Assembly: GCA_002450155.1 (NCBI GenBank)
Contig: DJYO01000010.1
Coordinates: 1 to 18,509, forward strand
From: Mageeibacillus sp. UBA6976
Lineage (GTDB): Bacteria > Bacillota > Clostridia > Saccharofermentanales > Saccharofermentanaceae
DNA: 18,509 nucleotides
Direction: 5' to 3'
Under the pieces are notes generated by a model, which saw only the letters and a list, made by a program, of their open reading frames with translations, was not told the origin of the DNA and did no database searches. Shown piece by piece: positions 5,702 to 12,893 of the stretch. Both the position numbers and the translations under genes were made by a program. Position 1 is the stretch's first letter, and every line of letters starts with the position of its first letter.

Positions 5702-6980
5702 GTCCCGTTATAGCTTCAGTCAGCACATCAATATCAGTCTCGATATCCCTCAGGGCTCTTGATTCGTTTGCCTGATGGCACTGATCCTGCTGCCAGGGTG
5801 CCTGGAGTCCGAAAGCTATGGTATCAGGCATATGTCTTGCATATGTGCCTCCGCCGATCGCAAGGGGCTCGGTAAATTCAGATTTGTATTTATCCTCATA
5901 TCCATCGTAAGAGCTCATATGCCTGCTCCAGACCGATGTCAGGAGTCTGATCTCCGGGGTATCCTTATCTTTAAACAGGGGAGCCATATGGGTTGTTATC
6001 TCAGCTTTAAGACCATAGCCGGCTGCTTTCTGAGCCATATATCTCAAGATGTCATCAGCTTTGCAAGTTACGGGATATCTGATATCTATAACTATGGACT
6101 CTCCGTTGCCGTCTGCTCTTAATACAGAAGGGTTTGCAGTAATCCTGCCTGATTCATCGCAGACGTCGCAGCCTGTATAATCACTATATTCCTTGGATGC
6201 CAGTTCGTTCTTGATATATGTGAGGACAGGGGAGAGGTTTATATCCTCGTCTATCTTCTTTACCATATCGAAAATAGCATTTACTCCGAGATCAGGCTTT
6301 GAAGCGTGGGCAGGGACTCCTTCGCCGCTGTATTCCACTCCGTTTATGGCAGATTCTGCTCTGGCAGGGACCATATTTGCAGCCTGTCCTGCAAAAGCCG
6401 TGACCTTTGACGGCTGATCTGAATAGACCTTGATATTCAATATGCCTTTCTCTGCATAGATAACAGGGTATTCGGCATCCGGAGTGATCGAGAATGTCGG
6501 TATCTCGCCCTTTGCTGCATAGCACTCGACGCAGGAACATGTCCTCTCTTCGTCGGTGCCCAGGATAAGCCTTACTCTTGATCTCAGATCGTAACCGCTC
6601 TTTATCAGCCTTCTCATAGCAAAGAAAGCGCAGGCCGCAGGTCCCTTATCGTCAACGATCCCTCTGCCGTAAAGCCTACCGTCTTCTTTGAGGGTAAGGG
6701 TAAAGGGATCGCTGTTCCATCCTGAACCCTCAGGCACTACGTCAAGATGACATACGATGCCCAGCATCTTATCAGAGTCAATAGGTCCTATCTCGGCATA
6801 TCCAACCTTGTTATCTATTATATTTGTTCTAAAACCTTCTTTCCCCGCTTCATCAAGGAAGAACGTAAGCGCATCGTAGGGTTTATCTCCATAGGGTCTG
6901 CCTTCCGAGGGCGCGCCTCCCACGCTGGGAATAGCTATCAAGCGTTCAAGAAAATCCTTCTCATAATCATCAAGTAACAT
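5685..6980 (-). CDS. pepV: PepV/Sapep-family M20 metallodipeptidase
   Basis: This is a cytoplasmic zinc dipeptidase that splits short peptides, often Xaa-dipeptides, in the last step of peptide use. The 431 residues are slightly shorter than PepV (about 470). Metal-site and catalytic motifs are in the expected order: HLDVVPEG (H78, D80), GRGIVDDKGP (D110/D111), GTDEER (E144/E145), TPDAEYP (D168) and, near the C-terminus, PWQQDQCHQANE with the last histidine ligand. The lid domain lies between about residues 180 and 330. The start is fixed by AGGAGA eight bases upstream of the ATG at 6980. A plausible promoter lies at 7039-7067. The gene name is by family; substrate choice cannot be read from sequence. 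The 3' end runs 17 bases into the NlpC/P60 gene. Confidence 0.88.
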   Translation of the reverse strand: MLLDDYEKDFLERLIAIPSVGGAPSEGRPYGDKPYDALTFFLDEAGKEGFRTNIIDNKVGYAEIGPIDSDKMLGIVCHLDVVPEGSGWNSDPFTLTLKEDGRLYGRGIVDDKGPAACAFFAMRRLIKSGYDLRSRVRLILGTDEERTCSCVECYAAKGEIPTFSITPDAEYPVIYAEKGILNIKVYSDQPSKVTAFAGQAANMVPARAESAINGVEYSGEGVPAHASKPDLGVNAIFDMVKKIDEDINLSPVLTYIKNELASKEYSDYTGCDVCDESGRITANPSVLRADGNGESIVIDIRYPVTCKADDILRYMAQKAAGYGLKAEITTHMAPLFKDKDTPEIRLLTSVWSRHMSSYDGYEDKYKSEFTEPLAIGGGTYARHMPDTIAFGLQAPWQQDQCHQANESRALRDIETDIDVLTEAITGLTELF

Positions 6981-7038
6981 ATATAAATCTCCTGTTCTGT
7001 AATACTAATGTAACCATTTAATCACAAAGCAGGTGATG

Positions 7039-7067
7039 ATGTTAAATTTATTGCAATCGTTCGTCAA
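7039..7067 (-). promoter_or_regulatory. Promoter for the PepV-like gene
   Basis: On the minus strand TTGACG (7062-7067) and TAACAT (7039-7044) are exactly 17 bases apart. The -35 matches 5 of 6 positions and the -10 matches 4 of 6. The start site would lie about 50 bases before the gene. Confidence 0.45.
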
Positions 7068-7101
7068 AATGCACAAAAAGAAATAGTCTCGGTTGGTTAT
7101 T

Positions 7102-7147
7102 TAGTACAAGAGAGCCCTTTGCGCAAGGAAACGAAGACTAGTACTAT
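7102..7147 (+). promoter_or_regulatory. Possible promoter and dyad upstream of the 89-residue orphan gene
   Basis: TTGCGC (7119-7124) and TACTAT (7142-7147) are 17 bases apart but match consensus at only 3 and 4 positions. The region has a 6-bp inverted repeat, TAGTAC (7102-7107) and GTACTA (7141-7146), with a small CCTT/AAGG hairpin between its arms. The dyad overlaps the candidate -10, so it could be an operator. Confidence 0.25.
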
Positions 7148-7215
7148 GAAGATGTCCAAGGGAGAGAGACTTCCGGACAAAAGAAACTTTATATACCACA
7201 AAGGAGGTATTACAA

Positions 7216-7485
7216 ATGAAAGCTTTTTATCTTGATAATGTTGATGTTGCTACACTTATGAAGGCATTAGACGACTGTAAGGGCAGCGTAATACTTCTTA
7301 CGGATGAAGGTGACCGCTTCAACCTTAAGAGCAAGCTCAGCCAGATTACAGGTATTATGAAGCTCATTGAGGGCGGAATCGTATGCAATGCAAAGATCTC
7401 CTGCTCTGATCCTGACGATGAGGCAATGCTTTTCAGACTTAACCTTTTCGGCAAGATCGATGATGATGCTAATGCTGATGCATAA
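7216..7485 (+). CDS. Conserved-looking small protein of unknown function (89 residues)
   Basis: I do not recognise a named family with confidence. The translation starts MKAFYLDNVDVATL and contains RFNLKSKLSQITGIMKLIEGG, a mixed alpha/beta composition, and a C-terminal region with an acidic SDPDDEAMLFRLNLFG block and an Asp/Ala tail. There is no signal peptide or membrane helix, so it should be cytosolic. The start has an almost perfect ribosome site, AAAGGAGGT, seven bases upstream, which suggests strong translation. It has its own intrinsic terminator and therefore forms a single-gene unit between the divergent dipeptidase gene and the downstream operon. Codon use is like that of its neighbours. 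It is real by expression signals; the function is open. Confidence 0.8.
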   Translation: MKAFYLDNVDVATLMKALDDCKGSVILLTDEGDRFNLKSKLSQITGIMKLIEGGIVCNAKISCSDPDDEAMLFRLNLFGKIDDDANADA

Positions 7486-7529
7486 GCACATCACCATTAC
7501 TTAGAATTTTCCTGGGGTAAAATGAGTTT

Positions 7530-7558
7530 GGACCGTCGCATCTAAGCGGCGGTCCTTT
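7530..7558 (+). terminator. Rho-independent terminator after the 89-residue gene
   Basis: GGACCGTCGC (7530-7539) pairs with GCGGCGGTCC (7546-7555), a 10-bp stem with one G-T pair and an ATCTAA loop, followed by TTT and an AT-rich run. It lies 45 bases after the stop codon. Confidence 0.8.
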
Positions 7559-7656
7559 ATAATTGCATTATTTTGTGGCCCATCTTTTCTTAAGGTACTG
7601 ATATCACGAATTTCCTATAAAATACCTAAATAATAAATAAGAGAAATAGCAGCTTG

Positions 7657-7665
7657 TGATATAAT
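7657..7665 (+). promoter_or_regulatory. Extended -10 promoter for the 7699-17666 operon
   Basis: The sequence holds a perfect TG-n-TATAAT extended -10 (TG at 7657, TATAAT at 7660-7665). The -35 position is not consensus, as is common for extended -10 promoters. A start near 7672 gives a leader of about 27 bases with GGAG at 7689-7692. Confidence 0.65.
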
Positions 7666-7698
7666 TCATCTGTGAAAAAATGCTTAACGGAGTAACAA

Positions 7699-8442
7699 TT
7701 GCGCAGATATTACTATAATGCCAGAGATGTGGCAGCCTATTTCAAGTATTTCTCGGTACCAAGTTACCTTGAAGTCTCTTATATGCAATACATATTTAAT
7801 CTTGGCAGGAGAGTCCTGGCCGAGCCTTTGACGCGTGACTTTGAACGCTTTAAGAGCGAGGTATACAGGGAACTGTATTTCCTGTGGTCCAATGGTTTCG
7901 ACAGCGAGACATCTGACATCTCCTGCATGACGGCAGACGGACAGCTCTCACTGATCTGCGATCAGGAGTGCATCAATCTTGAATCCTACATGAAGCTTAT
8001 CTGTCTTCATCTGGTATTCTCCGGCAATCTGCCTTATATCAATCTGAATTTTGCCGGACTTATGTATACTCTCGGCATCGATTGTGATATCGAAGAGTAC
8101 GAGGCGAATGTTGCCAAGATAGCTGAGCCTTTGCAGCTCAATATCACTGATTGCTTTGGTAATTCATTCGATCTGTCCCGCGGCGTTCCGGATGAATTAT
8201 TGAGAGTTTCTCTTGCTCCGGAATTCAGGAGCAGTCTTGAAGGTAATAACTTCAAGGAGACATTAAGACTTGAACAACTGGAGATGCTCAAAGACCTTAA
8301 GGCTAAGTCACTTAAGATCTTTGGGCAGTTCCCTCAACGTAAGAAACCTGCCTCAGCTAGATCAAATCCCAGGAAGAGTGACAAGAAAGCTTCTGATATT
8401 GCTCAGCCCAAGGGTGCTCCCAGCAGAGGCAAGAGAGATTAA
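7699..8442 (+). CDS. Unrecognised 247-residue protein with a basic C-terminal tail, TTG start
   Basis: No family is recognised. The start is a TTG placed seven bases after GGAG, and no ATG near it fits better, so initiation is probably at TTG. The N-terminal half is aromatic and helical (RRYYYNARDVAAYFKYF, then SYMQYIFNLGRRV), the middle has cysteine and acidic patches, and the last 50 or so residues form a Lys/Arg/Ser/Pro-rich tail (FPQRKKPASARSNPRKSDKK) that looks disordered and could contact nucleic acid or an acidic partner. There is no signal peptide or clear membrane helix. It is first in an operon and ends 17 bases before the giant activator-like gene, which hints at a linked role, but this is inference from position only. 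Confidence 0.8.
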   Translation: MRRYYYNARDVAAYFKYFSVPSYLEVSYMQYIFNLGRRVLAEPLTRDFERFKSEVYRELYFLWSNGFDSETSDISCMTADGQLSLICDQECINLESYMKLICLHLVFSGNLPYINLNFAGLMYTLGIDCDIEEYEANVAKIAEPLQLNITDCFGNSFDLSRGVPDELLRVSLAPEFRSSLEGNNFKETLRLEQLEMLKDLKAKSLKIFGQFPQRKKPASARSNPRKSDKKASDIAQPKGAPSRGKRD

Positions 8443-8459
8443 GGTGTTCTGGAGGAAAT

Positions 8460-11400
8460 ATGGATAAGTGCTACAGATTAGGTCTTGATATAGGATCTAC
8501 TACCATTAAGGTAGTCTTGCTCGATGGCGAGGAGATCGCATACAGTGATTACAGGAGACATCATTCTGATGTATCAGGTCTTCTGAATGTACTGTTTGCA
8601 GAATTAAGTGAGAAGTTCCCCGGCATAAGCGTTGATACTGTTATCACAGGCTCCGGCGGACTCTCGGTTGCCAACTGGCTGGGACTTAAGTTTACCCAGG
8701 AAGTAATGGCCGAGACTGCAGCCATTAAGAAATACCATCCTGAGACGGATGTAATAATCGAGCTCGGCGGAGAGGATGCCAAGATCACATATATGCATCC
8801 GGTATTAGAGCAGAGAATGAACGGTACCTGTGCAGGCGGTACAGGTGCTTTTATCGATCAGATGGCAGCACTGCTCCAGACTGACGCAGACGGTCTTAAT
8901 AACTTCGCCAAGGATTACAGATCCCTTTATACCATAGCTTCAAGATGTGGCGTTTTCGCCAAGTCTGACCTTCAGCCCCTTATCAATGAAGGCGCAGCGA
9001 AAGAAGACCTTGCCGCATCTATCTATCAGTCTGTTGTAAATCAGACTATATCAGGACTTGCATGCGGAAGACCTATCAAGGGCAATGTTGCCTTCCTGGG
9101 CGGACCTTTGTACTTTAATTCCGAGCTCAGGAATGCATTTGAGCGTACTCTTGCAGATAAGGTGGATTCCTTCTGGATGCCTGACGATGCCCAGATCTAT
9201 GTAGGTCTCGGTGCTGCTCTATCAGCTGATGGCAAAAACCCTGTTAAGTTAGATGAACTGCTCGTTAAGCTCAAGAACAGAGACGGATTTGTACCCGATA
9301 TCATTAGGATCGATCCTATCTTTGAGAGCGAGGAAGACAAGAAGGAATTTGACTTAAGACACAGCAAGGATAAGATCCCGGTCCTTGATTTTGAAGGGCA
9401 GAAGGGTGCCATGTACCTTGGTATCGATGCAGGTTCAACTACTACCAAAGCTGTAGTGATGAATGCATCAGGCGAGCTGGTCTATACATACTATGCAAGC
9501 AATAAGGGAAACCCCGTTATGTCTGCAGTCAAGATCCTTAAGGACATCTATTCCAAGATGCCTTCTGACTGCCATATCGCTTATTCCTGCGTTACAGGAT
9601 ATGGAGAGAACATAATCAAGGCTGCACTCGGTATTGATATCGGAGAGATAGAGACCATGGCACATTTCCAGTCAGCCAAGTTCTTCTGTCCTGATGTTGA
9701 CTTCATCATCGATATCGGCGGTCAGGATATGAAGTGCATGAAGATCCGCAACGGAGTAATCGATTCCATTATGCTGAACGAAGCCTGCTCTTCAGGCTGC
9801 GGATCATTTATCCAGACTTTTGCCCAGTCATTAGAGCTTAGTACACCTGAATTTGCCAAGGCTGCATTATCTTCCAAGAAGCCTGTAGATCTCGGCACGA
9901 GATGTACGGTCTTCATGAATTCCAAGGTTAAGCAGGCTCAGAAGGAAGGTGCTTCGGTAGGTGATATCTCTGCAGGTCTTTCCTATTCAGTTGTAAGGAA
10001 TGCCCTCTACAAAGTTATCAAGATCAGAGATACTGAGCAGCTCGGTAAGAATATCGTCGTACAGGGCGGTACATTCTTAAATGACGCTATCCTGAGATGT
10101 TTTGAGCTCGTATCAGGACGTAATGTGATAAGACCTAATGTTGCAGGACTTATGGGCGCCTTTGGTGCCGCGCTCATTGCCCAGAGAAGATGCAGCGGCG
10201 GCCAGGATAATGTTTCAGGCGTCTTGGGACCTGATGAGCTTGATTCCTTCAAGATGACTACCGAGAATACTCAGTGCCCCGGCTGTACAAACCACTGCCG
10301 TCTTACCATTGCAACATTCTCAAACGGTCAGAAGTTTGTATCAGGCAACAGATGTGAGAGGGGAGAGGATATCGCCCTCGGACTTGAACCTGCAGACAGC
10401 AAGGCTCTTAAGCTACCCAATATATTCAAGTACAAATATGAGAGGACCTTTGCATACAAGCCTCTTAAGAAAGAAGATGCTCCCAGAGGAGAGATCGGTA
10501 TCCCGAGAGTCCTTAATCAGTATGAGGATTATCCCTTCTGGTTTACCGTATTGACCAAGCTCGGTTTCAGAGTCCTTATATCTGCAAGGTCTTCACACAA
10601 GTTATACGAGTCCGGCATGGAGACTATACCTTCAGAGTCTGTATGCTATCCCGCCAAGCTTGCTCATGGCCACATAGAGAATCTTATTGCAAGAGGCATC
10701 AAGACCATCTTCTATCCTGATGTTCCCTATGAGCATGTGGAGAATGAAGGGGCCAATAACCACTTCAATTGTCCTATCGTATGCTCCTATCCTGAAGTTA
10801 TCAGGAATAATGTGGAGAACCTGATAGAGAAGGAGATCAACTACATTAATCCGTTTATGCCTCTCGATAATCTTGATGCAGTAGCAGAGAATCTCGTTAA
10901 ATGCTTTGATTTCTGCGCGGTTACTCTGAGTGAAGCTAAAGCTGCGGTAGAGGCCGGTGCCGAAGAATACGGCAAGTATAAAGATGACATCAGGGCAGAA
11001 GGAGACAGAGTCCTTAAGGAGATGGAAGAGAAGAACCTTAAGGGAGTTGTTCTTGCAGGCCGTCCTTATCACGTGGATCCTGAGATAAACCATGGTATTC
11101 CCGAGATGATCAATTCCCTGGGACTCGCTGTTCTTACCGAAGACTCAGTAGCAAGACCGGGCCTTCTCAAGCGTCCTATCAGAGTTATCGATCAGTGGAT
11201 GTACCATACAAGACTTTATGAGGCAGCTGCATTTGTTATAGATAGGCCTAATCTTGAGCTGGTTCAGCTCACTTCCTTCGGCTGCGGACTTGATGCTGTC
11301 ACATCTGATCAGGTTCAGGAGATCTTAGAGTCTTCCGGCAAGCTCTATACATTGCTCAAGATAGACGAGGTATCCAATCTCGGAGCTGCAAGGATCAGGA

Positions 11401-12893
11401 TGAGATCTCTTGTGGTTGCCATGAACGAGAGAGAGGAAGCAGAAGCTATAGAAGGCAGGAAAGATACAAAACCTGTCAGCAAAGCTCCTTATACGATCGA
11501 AAGAGTTGAGTTTACCAAGGAGAATAAGAAGACACACACTATCCTTGCGCCTCAGATGGCTCCTATACAGTTTGAGTTCGTAGAGTCTGTATTCCACAGA
11601 CACGGATTCAAGCTCAAGCTCCTGAAGCAGGCCACAAGAGAGGATATCGAGTGCGGTCTTAAGTATGTTAATAACGATGCCTGCTTCCCGACGATAATCG
11701 TAGTAGGTCAGATGATCAATGCCATCCTGAAGGGCGATATAGATCCTGACAATACCACACTTGCGATCACCCAGACGGGCGGCGGATGCAGAGCTACAAA
11801 CTATGTTGCATTCTTAAGGAAAGCATTAAGAGAAGCAGGGTACCCTCAGATCCCGGTAATCACCATCTCTGCCCAGCGTTTTGAGAAGAACTCCGGATTT
11901 GAATACAAGCCTGCGTTTATTCTCGATGCCATCAAGGCTCTTTGCCTCGGTGACATGCTTACGACACTGCTCCTGAGGACCCGTCCCTATGAGCTGGTCG
12001 AGGGTTCTGCCAATGCTCTTTATTCTTACATCAACAGGATAGGAAGACATCTGCTCAACCCCAAGAATAAGAACGATAATCTCACAGAGAGATACGACGT
12101 CCTTATGCCTAACAGCTATTACTCCAAGTCTCCTGAACAGAAGAAGAAGATAAGAGACTGTCTTGCCGATATAGGCGTTGACCTCGAGAACATCCCTGAG
12201 ATCAAGAAGTATAAGGCATTTATCAGATTTGCAGTAGATAAGTTCGATAAGCTCCCCCTTAAGGATATCCCCAGAAAGCCGAGAGTAGGTCTTGTAGGTG
12301 AGATCCTGGTCAAGTTCCAGCCTGATGCAAATAACAATGCAATAGATGTTATCGAGGCTGAGGGCTGTGAAGGCGTTCTTCCGGGCGTATTAGACTTCTT
12401 CCTGTACTGTGCATATAACCCGATATGGCAGGCTGAGAACCTGGGCAGGAGCAATAAGACTGCTTATGCCATGAAGCAGGCGATCAGGTTCTTAGAGACA
12501 TTGAGAAAGCCTATCAACAAGGAATTTGCCAAGACAAACGGCAAGTTTATGCTCACTGAGAGGATACAGGAGCTTGCAGAGAAATCCTCAAGCGTACTTT
12601 CCTGCGGTAACTCCTGCGGTGAGGGCTGGTTCCTTACGGCAGAGATGATCGAGCTGATCCAGGACGGAGTGCCGAATATCATATGCGCTCAGCCTTTTGC
12701 CTGTCTGCCCAATCATGTAACGGGTAAGGGTATGATCAAGGAGTTAAGACGTCAGTATCCTAATTCCAACATAATCCCGATCGACTATGATCCCGGTGCT
12801 TCAGAGGCTAATCAGCTTAACCGTATCAAGCTCATGATCTCAACCGCCCATGCTGTACGTGCAAAGGAAATTGAAGATAACGGTGAAACTTAA
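8460..12893 (+). CDS. Giant 2-hydroxyacyl-CoA dehydratase activator-like protein (two ASKHA ATPase domains + DUF2229/HgdB-like regions)
   Basis: Activators such as HgdC use ATP and a bridging [4Fe-4S] cluster to push one electron into 2-hydroxyacyl-CoA dehydratases. This protein of 1477 residues has two activator domains: DIGSTT at about residue 10 and DAGSTT at about 323. Each keeps two cluster cysteines 39 residues apart: C124 (TCAGGTG) and C163 (SRCGVFAKSD), then C443 (ACSSGCG) and C482 (TRCTVFMNS). A Cys block follows (CPGCTNHC, 606-613, plus C632), then a DUF2229-type region (about 675-900), an HgdB-like region (about 1025-1170, with GGGCRATNY), and a C-terminal part with SCGNSCGEGWF near 1380. 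GGAGG precedes the ATG by four bases. This single-chain architecture is widespread in Clostridia, but its substrate is not established to my knowledge. The stop overlaps the polA start by one base. Confidence 0.9.
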   Translation: MDKCYRLGLDIGSTTIKVVLLDGEEIAYSDYRRHHSDVSGLLNVLFAELSEKFPGISVDTVITGSGGLSVANWLGLKFTQEVMAETAAIKKYHPETDVIIELGGEDAKITYMHPVLEQRMNGTCAGGTGAFIDQMAALLQTDADGLNNFAKDYRSLYTIASRCGVFAKSDLQPLINEGAAKEDLAASIYQSVVNQTISGLACGRPIKGNVAFLGGPLYFNSELRNAFERTLADKVDSFWMPDDAQIYVGLGAALSADGKNPVKLDELLVKLKNRDGFVPDIIRIDPIFESEEDKKEFDLRHSKDKIPVLDFEGQKGAMYLGIDAGSTTTKAVVMNASGELVYTYYASNKGNPVMSAVKILKDIYSKMPSDCHIAYSCVTGYGENIIKAALGIDIGEIETMAHFQSAKFFCPDVDFIIDIGGQDMKCMKIRNGVIDSIMLNEACSSGCGSFIQTFAQSLELSTPEFAKAALSSKKPVDLGTRCTVFMNSKVKQAQKEGASVGDISAGLSYSVVRNALYKVIKIRDTEQLGKNIVVQGGTFLNDAILRCFELVSGRNVIRPNVAGLMGAFGAALIAQRRCSGGQDNVSGVLGPDELDSFKMTTENTQCPGCTNHCRLTIATFSNGQKFVSGNRCERGEDIALGLEPADSKALKLPNIFKYKYERTFAYKPLKKEDAPRGEIGIPRVLNQYEDYPFWFTVLTKLGFRVLISARSSHKLYESGMETIPSESVCYPAKLAHGHIENLIARGIKTIFYPDVPYEHVENEGANNHFNCPIVCSYPEVIRNNVENLIEKEINYINPFMPLDNLDAVAENLVKCFDFCAVTLSEAKAAVEAGAEEYGKYKDDIRAEGDRVLKEMEEKNLKGVVLAGRPYHVDPEINHGIPEMINSLGLAVLTEDSVARPGLLKRPIRVIDQWMYHTRLYEAAAFVIDRPNLELVQLTSFGCGLDAVTSDQVQEILESSGKLYTLLKIDEVSNLGAARIRMRSLVVAMNEREEAEAIEGRKDTKPVSKAPYTIERVEFTKENKKTHTILAPQMAPIQFEFVESVFHRHGFKLKLLKQATREDIECGLKYVNNDACFPTIIVVGQMINAILKGDIDPDNTTLAITQTGGGCRATNYVAFLRKALREAGYPQIPVITISAQRFEKNSGFEYKPAFILDAIKALCLGDMLTTLLLRTRPYELVEGSANALYSYINRIGRHLLNPKNKNDNLTERYDVLMPNSYYSKSPEQKKKIRDCLADIGVDLENIPEIKKYKAFIRFAVDKFDKLPLKDIPRKPRVGLVGEILVKFQPDANNNAIDVIEAEGCEGVLPGVLDFFLYCAYNPIWQAENLGRSNKTAYAMKQAIRFLETLRKPINKEFAKTNGKFMLTERIQELAEKSSSVLSCGNSCGEGWFLTAEMIELIQDGVPNIICAQPFACLPNHVTGKGMIKELRRQYPNSNIIPIDYDPGASEANQLNRIKLMISTAHAVRAKEIEDNGET

